A stretch of DNA of 64,000 bases from Antitrichia curtipendula (taxonomy: Eukaryota > Streptophyta > Bryopsida > Hypnales > Leucodontaceae): NCBI GenBank assembly GCA_951230915.1, contig OX579633.1, positions 4,216,001 to 4,280,000 on the forward strand, given 5' to 3'. Of this stretch, positions 45,059-56,997 are shown piece by piece. The translations under genes and the position numbers were made by a program. The notes under the pieces were generated by a model. The model did no database searches. It was not told where the DNA came from and was given only the letters and a program-made list of their open reading frames with translations. Every line of letters begins with the position of its first letter. The first letter of the stretch is position 1.

Positions 45059-45991
45059 TTAATCTTTAAACTCGCAAAAGGCCTCTTTTCCATATAAAAC
45101 ACACACTCGAAACTGCCATTTTTATAGCTAAGAGGAAAAAAACCAAAACTGAATGTTCTTTCTACATTTCTAGCTGTAGGATCTTGTACTAGACAAGTAT
45201 ATGAATGTGTGGAAGAATTTTTACAAACTCTGACTATGTAGATTGCAAGATATTTGCATTTAAAAAGTGAAGGAAATAAGTTTTTTGCACCTTGTTCAAC
45301 TACTTTTTTGGCTTTGAACCTTTATAACTTATGATTTTTTTCTGCTGATTTTGAATTTCTAATTTTATATGATAAATAATTGAGTCAAGAGTCTTAGAAT
45401 TTTTTTCAAAAAACACACACTTAGTTTTCACTCATTAAAAAATTGTTAAGTAGAAGTAGGTTCAAGATTGAAGGAAAATTTTAAATGTTAATAGTTGTAA
45501 GATGGAAATGAAATACACTAATCTCAACAGTGAGATTGTTCTAGCAAGGGATCCTAACCTTGTAAAACTTTTGTTTTTAAACAATTGTGAAAATTGAGGT
45601 CATAAATGAATCCTACAAGTTATTTTTTTGTAGAAGATGCTCCAATTGCCCAAGAAACAACATCTTCACATAACAAATCCAAATGGAATAAATCAAAGCT
45701 TCCTATGTATATAAAAATATAATCTATAAAAAACAAATTAAGTTTTCTTTTTAAGTGAAGGGTTTTTGGAGGGGGGGTGGTTTCTGCCCACCAAACTAAA
45801 AAAGGACTTTTTGTGCCATAACTTTTGCTCTTGGGCTCTAATTGAAATTTAAAAAATATTTTTGGAAAGCTAATATGTTTTTCTATCTTCACAAAAAAGA
45901 ATTCAAAAAATCATAATAAATATTGAGACCATAGGAGTCTGCCTAAAATCCATTTTGTCCCCCGAGGGGACAATGGAACTTTAGGGATTAA
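45059..45991 (-). mobile_element. TTAA-CCCCTAAA family, inverted near-full-length copy
   Basis: Read on the minus strand it starts TTAA-TCCCTAAAGTTCC (border 45991) with the GTCCCC..GGGGAC inner palindrome. It ends with GAAACTGCCATTTTTATAG in plus orientation and a decayed TTAA-TCTTTAAA border at 45059. Its 933 bp nearly equals the 928 bp of the copy at 13443, supporting a defined unit. Shared landmarks are TTTTCACTCATTAAAAAATTG, GTAGAAGTAGGTTCAAG and CAGTGAGATTGTTCTAGCAAG. Confidence 0.6.
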
Positions 45992-46167
45992 TCATCCAAG
46001 GAGCAAGTAGCATCCAATTTATTTATTTTTTTCATCTAGGAGCTAGGATGTATCTTAGGCCATCAATACTTTTGCATGGAGGTTGCATCATAGAGTCTAG
46101 GTTAGGAAGATTAGGGTTGGAAGGGCATAGCGTAATCCTAGACCAATTAGCATCTCCTCATTTTTGA

Positions 46168-46732
46168 CTCGGGGGGTGCACTTAATTCTACTACAACAAA
46201 CCACGTGTGAACAAGTGGTTTCTAATAAACTATAATTTCAACCTAAAATTTTGAACATTGTTTAATAATGACTTTAGGTTTCTATTGTCAAAATTTCCAA
46301 CTCAAATAAAATATGAAAGGATTTCTAGAAGAGGTTGAAAATGAACTAAAATGACATGTTTTTCAACTCAAATAATTATAAAGAACACATTTGGATGACC
46401 ATTGAATCAATATTCAACTTAAAATGAGATTTCAATAGAGAATTATTTTTAGGAAATTTTTGTTCATTTTTTAGACAATTTTTTCTTATACCATATAGGG
46501 GGGTGACAGTTTATTTTTCAGTTCTATAGTGTATCTTTTTACTTCAAAAATTTGTAACTAATTATTATTAACAAATAAAAATATCAATAATTCAAAACAT
46601 AAACTTTCAAAGTAGGAAAATCTATTCATATTTATTTTATTTATTTATATTTAAAGTTCAAAAAATATATAGGGGGTCTAAAATTTTGTTTACACGTGGT
46701 TTTTAATGGACACTCTAAGTGAACTCCCCTAA
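46168..46732. mobile_element. Second copy of the CTCGGGG-ended element, inverted
   Basis: It starts CTCGGGGGGTGCACTTAATTC, then CAACAAACCACGTGTGAACAAG, and ends CCACTCTAAGT-like sequence with AAGTGAACTCCCCTAA. This is the 41175-41783 element in reverse, at 565 bp. The size difference is largely the missing (AT)n tract. A TTTTGA word flanks both ends (left ATTTTTGA, right GGTTTTGA), consistent with a decayed 8-bp duplication. Confidence 0.75.
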
Positions 46733-49231
46733 GGTTTTGATTCAATCTTTCATATCAACCCATTCCTTTGTTATACTTATTTAGCATTAAGTGATTTGGG
46801 TGTCATGGTGTCATCATGACCCTTATTGTTTCGTGTCATTCTCAAGATCAGTACCTTGGATTCATGTAATCATGTTGTATTTTTAAAATTGTTTTCCTCA
46901 TTGTTGGCTTTGAATGCTAAAGAAACATCTTCTAAATGTGCTATGCCACTTCCTTGTTGCAATCAAATCTTACTTTTGTTTTGTTTACGCTATTTTTTTA
47001 ATGTCTACTTGGTTGTTTGCAGCGATGTTGACTTTAGGCGTTCGTGGTGATCAAATGGCACTCCAATTGAAATTGCTCCCCCAAAATTGAGGTCCAATCG
47101 CATCACCAGCGGTCTAGAGAAGTGCGTGATGCCCAAAGTCCCCCAAGTTTATGAGACGCCCCTAGAGGAGTCCGTTTTGCGTCCTGCGCCCCATGATTGC
47201 GTAACTTCCAAGGTGATTGTGGTGTCTTTGATTGCTTCAAATGCGAGTAACTACAAGGGTCCTTTGGTGGAAAGAGAACTGAATTGGTGGCAGTGATAGG
47301 GCAGAAGAAGACTAAGACCGCCTTTAATACAATCATTGGGTGTTGACAAAAAGTGTGGGTTGTAAGTTTGCGTGGGCTAAAGGTGAATTCAATTCCAATG
47401 GCAATGTTGTTGGGATTGTTTGCCGCAGTTGTACAACGATCACGGGAAGGAGCAAAATCATGGTTTTCAAATTGGACAATTTAGAGAAATACAAGGAGAA
47501 AAGCTCCTGCAAAGAGGATGGTGTCCCAAAATCTCACATGAAGAAGGGCACATTTTTATCAAGCGTGATTGCAGGCATTTGTGATTGTACAAGTTCTGGA
47601 CCGAGTGGAAGCATGCGGGCATCGTAGTTGAGTAGTTGCTTGGAGGTTTGAAGGGCGACATAAAGAAAAACGGAGTGCAATTTTCAAGCCTTTCCATATT
47701 TGGGTTCGTGGTTGTCAAATGCATAATTATGAGCGTTAGCAGTTGTTCTAGCAATTGAAGGTAAAAAACCTCCCAAGAAAATACTAGTCGGAGACTATAG
47801 GCTAGGAAATGAGTGAACACTTGCATGGATCTGTTCTTCCCACCCTCAAGGGTGTTGTTTAGACTACCAATATAATTTCAATCAATGCTGATGAAGTCAT
47901 GGCTATAAATAACACTTCTTGGATGGACGTCAATGTTTATGCAATGGATAGTTGGAAAAGAGTGCCGGATCTTTTGTACCTGTCTTGTGTTTTGGAGTGT
48001 GGTATTGAAGACCATTTGATCTATGTAATCATGCATGCTCTAATAGGGCAAGAGACTTGTCTTATAAAAAATTGCTTCTAAATTGGTGTATTTTGGCACT
48101 TACAAAGTCGACACGTCTCAAGGATCGAGGACGGGAGTAACAATCCCGATTTGTGAGAAATGGGCTTTGCTCCTCATTGGTGCTAGTTGTATGAGTTACC
48201 ATCTCAACCTCATTGTTCAGATAATGTCCAAATTCTCGATAGTTTCTCAACTTGAAGACTTCTTCCATTCCATTTATGCCTACTTTTATTGCAACAACAA
48301 GCGTCATATTGAGTTGCAGAGGCTAGCTGACCTCATGGAAACTAAACAAAATAGAATAATAAGGAATGTAGATGCTCGTTGGATTTCTATAAGAAGTTTA
48401 GCTGCGAGAATTATATTTGAGTACTAAACTTTTCTGATTAAAATGGGGGTCACCATGACTGTTGCTCCTACATACAAACCATAGGCTGGAGTTGCCATGA
48501 GAGCTGCCAATAACTTTCATCTGATTGTTAAAGTTGAATTGTTCCTTTCATTGGTTTGTTTCATTCTTCTTGTGAATGTTGTGCATTGCTTGATTAAGTT
48601 GTTGAAGACTCGTAATATATTCATTTGTGATTTTATGCAAGTGGTGAAGTTATGCCATAGTAAATTTATTCGAATGTTCCTCAACGCCACCACAATATAC
48701 AAAAAGGCCAATTTCCAGCACTCCAATGAACTAGTTTCATTGTCATGTGATGAGATCCATTTGCAATGGCGACTACTTCTTGGAAACAATGATATTTCCC
48801 ACTTGTTGTTTGCTTTTGAGCACACCCATGTATTCACAGGATGCCACAACAAGAAAATGGAGAACCACATGTTTATCACGCAAGTGGAATTTAATCAACT
48901 CTAAGACAACGTAGAGTGCCAATTTTTAGGTAAGGTTATCCACTTCTCATTTTTTTTCCATATGATTTGGTTTCCGTTTGTGGTTCACCATATTGTTTGC
49001 TTAGCATTTGTCTCCAATTAGTTTCTTGATTACATCTAGGTTTAAGTTTAAACCACTTCTGATTTTTAGTGATGTTGCAGGTGCATAGGATGGTTTGTTT
49101 GAAGGAGGGTAGCTCTTTGTTTGTAGGAGTGAAAATTTGTGGCTTTTGTGTTGCATACTTTTTTGCTTCATTCATTATTTGTTTCAAATTAGTCTTTTTT
49201 TCCTGTAGGCTTTTCGTGAGTTGGTTGACTA

Positions 49232-49600
49232 TGCTTCACTTTGTGTTCCAATTTTTTTTGGTGTCTTGTGATGGTGGTTGTGCAAGAATTGCTAGTCTGT
49301 CAGCGCTTTTGTATTCCAATTTTTTGGGGGTTGTGATGATGTCTTGGCAAGAGCTTGTAGAATGTGGTTCATTTGTGTTCCAAATTTTTTTGGATTGTCA
49401 CAATGACTTGGCATAAGCTTGTAGAGTGCGGGTTTCTTTCTGTTCCAAGTTTTGGGGGGTTGTCACAATCGTTTGGTAGGAGCTCATAAATTGTGGGATT
49501 TTTTGTGTTCTATTTTTTTTTGTTGCCATTGTGGCTTGGCAGGAGCTACAAAGGTTGTGGATTATTTTGTATTCCATTTTTTCCAAATTGACTTTCCAGG
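49232..49600 (+). repeat. Tandem array of about 65-bp units within the hAT element
   Basis: About six imperfect units start TTTGTGTTCCAATTTTTTT near 49232, 49308, 49371, 49438, 49503 and 49567. Each continues as a GTTGTSAYAATG-type segment and CTTGGCARGAGCTTGTAGA. The array sits between the two parts of the hAT coding sequence, in an apparent intron or spacer. Confidence 0.75.
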
Positions 49601-50155
49601 AGTTGTGTTTCATTAGCGATGACTTGCACTTATATTTGCACGTCTTTTTCAGTAGCTATGAAGTTTATTTTGTGCTTGAATGAGCATTTTGATTAGTTGA
49701 AAGTTTGAATATGTGCTTGAATGAATATTTGATTATTTGTGAGGTTGCTTTTGAGTAGCTATAACCTTGAATGTGCATGACCTTTTTAACGCATTGATGA
49801 TAATCTATCTGCAATATTTGCGGCAAGATGTGACAAAGGAGAGTTTTGCACACCACTTGAGGGTGCTCAAGAAATTCTATACTATGGTAAAGGCATTGAA
49901 CAAAGGACAACCTTTTTATGATAGATGGAAGCACTATACCATCCTAGAGATGTTGTTAGTGTCTAATTTGGACAATCAAGCAAGCTTATTCAAAGTTACA
50001 ATGGGAGCTAATTTAGATGCAACTTGTGAACTACCCTTCTACATTAATCACTGGCAGAAGCTCTTCTAGTCATGACATTTGAATAAGTTAATTTAAGAGT
50101 ATTTTAAACTTGTTGAGAAAGGGTGTTGCTTGGTTCTTGGTTCAATTGAAGATGA

Positions 50156-50466
50156 CATTACAAAAAATATGAGGCCTCAACAAGGCTACGAGTGCTGATT
50201 TTCGGGACCCGCGGGGTGCAATTACGGAAAAATTGAAAAAAATTGAAAAAAATTGAAAAAAATTGAAAAAATTAAAAATATTTTTTTTCGAAATTTTAAA
50301 TTTTAAATTTAAAAAAAAAAGACATGGCGCTGACGTGGTGATGTCAGAGATGACGTGGTCGAAATGCGACCACATCACATTTTCAGTTTTCAAATTTTTT
50401 TTCCCCATAATATCACCACAGGGGGTCCAGGCTTAGTGGCCTTGTTGAGGCCTCATACTTTGTGTA
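50156..50466. mobile_element. MITE inserted in the hAT transposase coding sequence
   Basis: The inverted ends read TTACAAAAAATATGAGGCC, then TCAACAAGGC on the left, and the reverse complement of the right is TTACACAAAGTATGAGGCC, then TCAACAAGGC. Removing the insert together with one copy of a short duplication (ATGA at 50152-50155 and 50467-50470) rejoins the hAT frame across EDERCFSTL. Inside are four AATTGAAAAA units (about 50228-50270) and CTGACGTGGTGATGTCA-type wording. Superfamily is unclear: the duplication could be read as 2-5 bases. Confidence 0.8.
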
Positions 50467-50640
50467 ATGAGAGGTGTTTTTCCACTCTGAAAAATTTCAA
50501 ATCATGGCAAAGAAATAGGTTAGAGAAACATTTACTCCTTGTTGTGCACGCATGTTTGGCCAAAACTTAAGTACTTTTCACTTAACAATTATCCTTACAA
50601 GGATGCAATTGAATCATGGAAAAATGCTATTAAGGTTGAC

Positions 50641-52520
50641 CAACAAAGGGTTGTGTAAAGTAGGAGCAGTAGGAGACTAGGAGTAGTATCCTTACATTAT
50701 CAATACCATTTGATTGTCTTAGTTCTCACGAGGTTAAGCTAGCTCTTCAACTCAAGTTAACTTTGACTTCAAGCTTCCCAAAAGCATCGTATTGCTTGTG
50801 ACACTACTACAACCTAGCCACTGTTGCGGGAGTTTTTGACATGCGAATAGAGCTACATGAGCGTGGGATATCATTGGTGACTTGGCGTAAGTCACTATTG
50901 TTCATTTTTTATTTCTACTAATCCTTCTAATGTGTCTTGTGTGTTTTGTTGTATACAAAATATTGAAACTACAAATGGGGCATTCTTAGAAGATTCAATT
51001 CCCTTGTCAATGAAATGTTTCATGTTCATTTGTGACTCTCACTTGTATTCATTTGTGACTTTTACTTTGATTCTTTTCTGACTTACATTCTTAGAAGAGA
51101 ATGATGTAAATGACTGGATTATATATTTACATTCATGAAAATTTCTAAGTTTACTTTGGTTTGGCCTTGCACAAAAAATCACAAAGTATGCAACATTTTG
51201 TGAGAACACTCGGCAATTGCAGCCATAAGCAAGATGAAAAATTGTTTTCTGCCTTACACTAAAGTGTCCCACATGTTGCAACTTTTACTCTACTCCCCCC
51301 CTCCAAAAAAAAAACAATTTACGCAAAATTCAACATTTTCCATTCCAATTTATATTTCCCTGTTTCTACGCAAGGAATTAGGTGTTGCAAAAATAGCTCA
51401 ACACTATAGCACAGTCATTGCCTTCCAGCAAATTTAAGGTAGTCTACTCTTCAAGCGACCATTTAAGAGCTGATTGCCTTTTGGAGGAAGCTGACTACCT
51501 TGAAACAATTTTTCAGTACATTTTCGTAGGAAGAATGGAATTGGCATCTAGTGCAAGTCGTTTCATTATTTTTTTGGTCCTTCATGGAATTAGTTATGAA
51601 TTTTCGAAGTTGAAACGCAGTGGTCACCAACAGCGACTACCTCCTGAAATCATGTACACTGGTGGTAATTGAAGAAAGCAAAATGTCCCCCCTCAGGCTG
51701 TGTCACGATCGCTTTTGGAGCATGGTCGCTTTTAGAACATGCTACCTCAGGGGAAATAGAAATAGGTTCTGAGACACGGCTTTTGGATAAGGACTGGAAC
51801 TTAGCCAGGTGTAGTTACCTTCTACTGCGCTCCGTGGCAGCAGCATGACGGCAGGTAAGAGATACACGGCTTCTTTGAAGTTTTTGGGATCCCAACAGGC
51901 AGTACGTTTTGACTGTGGAAGTTTAAGTTATGATAAGTTATTAGGAAGGCATCGGTGACACAGCAACTACGGCAAATGGAAGCTTGACATGAGTCGATCA
52001 GTCTGATGCCTGGAAATGCACTTTTTCCAAAGGTCTTGGGCACCTGGAACTGAAGGACGGACGGACGGACGGACGGCATTACGCAATCTTAAGCTTTAAG
52101 TTATGGGCTCCTTTTGCCAATGAAGCTGTGGAACACTTTTCACTGACACGTCACTCATGTGATCTTCACTTTGATTGGAGTAAAAATTAGGAGAAGTCAG
52201 GGATCACTCCAGAAGCTGCCACAAGGGCGCAAACTGATGTCACGTCACCATTCTGTTGCAAATTCATGGGCACACAACAGGAATTCCCAATTTGATTAAC
52301 CCTTAAAACGACGGGTTCATAACCGTGGAAATCATCTGTTCTTGTCACCGTGTGAATTGTTGGATTAAAATAATGCAAAAGCACTCATTAGAAGACAAAC
52401 TATTGTAGATGATCTTCCCTTTTCACGCAAAATTAGGAAGATGAGTAGTTGCACTTATGTCCTACAAGGAAAGATTCTTTGTCATTCATCGGCCATAAAA
52501 CTTCCTCGACAGCGTTTATG
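50641..52520. other. No confidently supported gene; GC rises after 51420
   Basis: A plus-strand frame at 51418-51672 (CLLEEADYLETIFQYIFVGR) looks partly coding but is unrecognised. A (GGAC)5 microsatellite lies at 52055-52076. The composition of 51660-52520 resembles a gene island, yet no exon chain emerges on either strand. Confidence 0.4.
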
Positions 52521-55500
52521 GGTTAATTGATTATCCATACCTTAACCCGTTTGTTAAAAATTCAATAGTGAAAGACAAAAGAGAGTTGAGAATGCTCATT
52601 TGAAATTTCACAACATTCTTTTCATTTTGCAATTTGGGGTGGAACTTGCAATGCATGGCTGTCATTACAATGAGAAAAATATCTGTAAGAAAGACATAGC
52701 ATGGACACACTTGTCTTCTTCTTTTAGCTCTTTAGATCTATCTTTTTGAAGTGGGCAATAATTGCGTTAGTTGGCTGACTTTTTGATCCATGCCCAACAC
52801 TTAACTCTCCAAAATGGGTCGTGAACTATGCTACACCACTCAATTTTTTTTAATTTACCATGCGGAGTTTAACTTGTAATTTGATGAAACTACCACCATT
52901 GGATTCATATTGTAGTCTATTTCCAGAAAATCAGTTTTATTGAAAATCAAAAATCAAAATTTAAGAATGGGCAACTCAAAAAAAGAAGGACAACGACCAA
53001 AAACATATTGCTTGGATCATTAGGGGTTAAGAAACCATCAACATTTAATTAACCCATTACTTAGTACATTCAACAATATTCATCACCAAGGCAAATATGT
53101 GATACTTTCACCAAACTCTTAGGCAAGGATTCCAAGAATAGTGCGCATTGTGCATTTTGTTGAAAACACTAGATTTGCAACTATAAAAGGATATATTTGA
53201 CTTTTTATCCTAAACAACGTTAGAGCTTGAATGAACTCATTTCCAACTTCTAACCTCTATATTGTGTAGTCAATAATTCCAATTTTTTAATTAATTAATT
53301 AAGTCAGTTTATAAGATCCAATTAGTATTAAATAATGGGATTTATTCTATTGAATATTACATGCACTAATTCATAGGGAGTCAAAAATAAAACACAACAT
53401 CAAAACTAAAGATGCTCTTAACAAATATTTTTATTGTAGATATAATGTTTAGTAGGTGGAATGTCCATTGGCATGTCTTTTTCTTTCATAGGGGTTGATG
53501 TTATTCGCAAAATAATCTACATTATCTTTTGAAAGATCTTGATCCCTGAAGGATTAGATGTTCAAATTTCAAACAATGAACACAACCATGTCCCGAGCTC
53601 ACATAATATTTGATTTTTCATTCATCTAAATATTTGTGGATTCTTGTACTAGTTCTATGACATTTCTATGGCATGAATTTTCTAAACTTTCCTTTGAAAA
53701 TATTCTATTGTACAAGGTATAAAAATATGTTGGACTACAAAAATTGACTATTTTAATTCAATCAATTATCCATTATAAATGACTTCAATGTAAAAGTAAA
53801 ATAAAAACTTTTAAAAACGAGTGTAATTTGAACCTACTATTTTTAACTCAAAGAAAAAAAAAATTATAAAAATAAAAAAGATTCAATCCATAACCAATTT
53901 TAGAAGGAATTAAAAATATTAAAAATTAAAATTAATTGAAAAATATTTGTTGATATAGCAATTGATCTAACAATATGGATAAGATATATGGATCATATTT
54001 TACAACTTTTGTTCAAGTTGTTGTTAAATTATTACTCTAAGTTGCATTTTATAATGCATCTCTACAATTTTGAAAATTTTGACTACGTCCTAGGTCTTTA
54101 AGTGGTTAAACAACAATTACTTAAATATTTTATAGTTAAGATGAATAGAAAATGGCAAACAACATATAATGCATCGCTTGATTGTGTAAATGTTAAAATA
54201 CTATAGAATTCAATTATACTATTGATGAATACATGGTACTAGTGATAGAACCACAAAATATAATCTTAATTCATATAGGTGCAAAACCTAAAAAAATAAT
54301 TTCCCTTGGATTTACTTGACTTGAATATTGATCATTACAATTGCCCACATGACTGACTAGTAAATAAAAAATTATAGATATTTTGTATAGACAAATTATA
54401 ATTCATTATATTGTCCTCCGAATGACTAGGTCTACGGCCATAAAATATTATATAATTTCAAATTGTTGTCTAGACTTTTAAATCATGTTAATATTTTTAG
54501 TTTGGAGGGTTAATTTTCTTTATTGTGAATCAAATATTGGAAATGGACATTACAAAAGCCATTGACAACTAAGTTTTACCAAAGTGCATTCAATTGTTGG
54601 ATGCAAGATGGTGGAACCTTTGGAAGTTTAGAGGTTGATAAGATTTATTGGAAAGGCACATGTATATTAAAAGTCTATAATTAAATAGTATGATCCTACA
54701 ATGAATGAAGTCTATATTATTTTGAATTAAAAACCATTTAGAAGATCTATTGCATGATTTAAAATTATTAAGAATTTAAATATATTTAAGAACGTACTTT
54801 TAGATTTTAAATCATTTTAATAGTATTTTTTTTTGTGAAGAAGGAAGTCCGGTGATGGGTTTGGTGACAAGTTTGGTAAAGAATAAGGAATGGAAAAGAA
54901 ATAGGCTTCAATATAATCACAAGTTGTCATATACTTTTTAGAACTTTATCAATACATCACTTTAAGTCGTAATGCAACATCCACAATTTTTTTTTATGAT
55001 CGACATTCATCCATAAGCCCTAAGTTGGGAAAACATCCCTTAGGCAAATATATTATATAGAGTGATATTAGACTTGTTTCCCAAGGCACATAATTATATT
55101 GATTAAAAATTTCAATTATTAAAGTCATAAGTAGTTCTCCAATGGTCCAACTATCAAGCCCACTCTAATGTTTGTTGTATGAAAAGTGAACAATAAATAC
55201 TCAAAATATTTTCTTTGGCATGGCAAAAAAATACATTTTTGATTTTCTTTTACAATTCTGGTGAATGCTAGTATTCGTCTTCAAAATAGACATCATTAGT
55301 GTCGAGATTCTTTTTTACTTTTGTATACTACGAGACTTGCCATTTGATTGAACATTAAAATTGCAAGTTGCACAAGTGGGACGCACAAATCATTGACTCC
55401 TGAATTTTCTTTCATTTGTGCCAAAAATAAAATAAAAATAAAACTGAACACTGTGCTTTGCCTACATAACATTCAGTAGCAGAGGGAAGGGCTGCCTTCC

Positions 55501-55710
55501 CCCTGACAGAATGGTGTGGAATATTCCACACCATCAGTAGCTATGGGGACACGTGTCAAAATTTGTCAGAGGGTAAGTCAGTTGGCTGCAACTGTACAAC
55601 ATACATTAAAAATTAAAACAAAACCAATGTCCAGACACCCATTAAATCAAACACACAATAATCAGCATTCTACACCTATAAATTGTATGTTTTGAAAACT
55701 TAAAACATTA
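52521..55710. other. No supported gene; very AT-rich
   Basis: TTAGGGGTTAA ending at 53030 is an orphan right end of the TTAA family, with decayed family-like sequence before it. No open frame of note. Near 55500 the word GTGTGGAATATTCCACACC is a perfect 18-19 base palindrome. Confidence 0.45.
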
Positions 55711-55787
55711 TTGGTTTTGTATGAATGCAAGCCAAATACATGATTCATTATTTTTCTAACTTTTGGCTTGCATTTATATAAAACTAA
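55711..55787. repeat. Small foldback, arms of about 26 bp
   Basis: TTGGTTTTGTATGAATGCAAGCCAAA pairs with TTTTGGCTTGCATTTATATAAAACTAA across a loop of about 25 bases. It lies just outside the large inverted repeat. Confidence 0.8.
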
Positions 55788-55819
55788 TACTATATTGAGT
55801 TTCTAGTGGTAAAGAAAGC

Positions 55820-56407
55820 TATATATATACACTTGGAGTGGTAGGAGGTAGAACAGCTCATGTGGGATAAACAAGTTAGAATTTGTTGCCGTTTGTGAAG
55901 CACTCATAGTTAAGTCAAAAATAAATAATTTTGTTAAAAGTGAAATTTCAGACCTCATTTTAGGCATAGTAGAATGATTCTTCTCAAAAAACTTTGAACT
56001 AAAAGAAGTTGGTAAGTGAAGATAAATTTCACCTCCAAAAATCCGTTTGGCATTTTGAATATCCAATTAAAAGTTATGGACAAATTTGAGAGAGGGGTTG
56101 AAAAAATGTTAAAGAAATTGTCCATTCCAACCCCTCTCTCAAATTTGTCCATAACTTTTAATTGGATATTCAAAATGCCAAACGGATTTTTGGAGGTGAA
56201 ACTTATCTTCACTTACCAACTTCTTTTAGTTCAAAGTTTTTTGAGAAGAATCCTTCTACTATGCCTAAAATGAGGTCTGAAATTTCACTTTTAACAAAAT
56301 TATTTGTTTTTGACTTAATTATGAGTGCTTCACAAACAACAAATTCTAACTTGTTTATCCCACATGATTTGGTCCACCTCCTACCAAACCATGTGTATAT
56401 AAAGGGT
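55820..56407. repeat. Large, nearly perfect inverted repeat, arms of about 280 bp
   Basis: The left arm ends at 56100 (AGAGAGGGGTTG) and the right arm begins at 56128 (CAACCCCTCTCTC), leaving a 27-base loop. Arms match over about 280 bases with few differences and slightly lower identity at the outer 50. Each arm, read outward, contains CAAATTTGTCCATAACTTTTAATTGG, CAACTTCTTTTAGTTCAAAG and, at the outer end, a TATATA(AA) box-like word. Apparent open frames on both strands are mirror images of each other and are not genes. A transcript across it would fold into a long hairpin. Confidence 0.95.
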
Positions 56408-56541
56408 GTCTTCTCATTAGAAATCTCAAAACGAGTTATTGATGGCAAATGGTAAGATTACAATAGTGTAGTACTCATAGGATTTTTAGTGTTTTTGGCA
56501 AACTAGATTTGTATGTTTGGTCCTAAAATTAACAAAAGAAA

Positions 56542-56808
56542 ATGGAGAATATCATAATTTACTGTCACTATCTCGGTACCGAAGCTTGCATTAATGCTGA
56601 AAGGATGAATTCTGTGGATGAGGACTCCAGAGAGGAAAAGGCAGCCTCTCTGAAGGCTAATGAATGTTATGTACATGAACTTCTTCTAAAGCAGCAGACG
56701 TCATTCAAGCCACATTTTAAATGCAGCACGGTTGATTGTCACAATGTTCCAGAACTCCGTACAATCATGGGCAGCTATGCTGGTGACATTAAAGAGGTCA
56801 GTGTGTAA
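56542..56808 (+). CDS. Possible exon or captured gene fragment, unidentified
   Basis: An 88-codon frame with balanced composition (DEDSREEKAASLKANECYVH, then FKCSTVDCHNVPELRTIMGS and YAGDIKE), followed by a plausible GTCAGT donor at 56800. It lies between the inverted repeat and the WD40 gene on the same strand. It may be a relic of a gene piece, or a 5' leader exon of the WD40 gene. No family is recognised. Confidence 0.25.
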   Translation: MENIIIYCHYLGTEACINAERMNSVDEDSREEKAASLKANECYVHELLLKQQTSFKPHFKCSTVDCHNVPELRTIMGSYAGDIKEVSV

Positions 56809-56997
56809 ATGCTGGACCCCATGAATGAGCTTTTTTTTCGTTCAACGACCAATACAGTGGTGCTAAAACCCTGAATTAGGGTTTAAGTCTCATGTCACCC
56901 CCCTTGCAGATATACCTTCGATCCACAGGCTCTTGGATGTCCGTTCTACCATTGTTGCATTGTAGTTTGCTGCTGTTTTTTGCATTTAGGGTGAACC

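Larger units (their letters stand above)
47020..50640 (+). pseudogene. hAT-superfamily transposase, broken by frameshifts, stops and a MITE insertion
   Basis: Fragments in hAT order lie in three frames. The N-terminal part is about 47054-47296 and 47340-47627 (CKFAWAKGEFNSNGNVVGIV, CRSCTTITGRSKIMVFKLDN). The core is 47880-48081 (NNTSWMDVNVYAMDSWKRVP) and 48083-48427 (SQGSRTGVTIPICEKWALLL, ETKQNRIIRNVDARWISIRS). It continues at 48497-48904 (ICDFMQVVKLCHSKFIRMFL, HVFTGCHNKK) and 49767-50069. The C-terminal dimerisation part, ERCFSTLKNFKSWQRNRL, is at about 50471-50570. An in-frame TGA precedes the first fragment, and the region before SQGSRTGVT appears degenerate where an active-site Asp is expected. 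A tandem array (49232-49600) and a MITE (50156-50466) interrupt it. Termini and target duplication were not found. Confidence 0.8.

Noticed and set aside
55803..56455. Mirror-image open frames on opposite strands encoding nearly the same peptide
   Set aside because: They are a by-product of the large inverted repeat. There is no gene signature.
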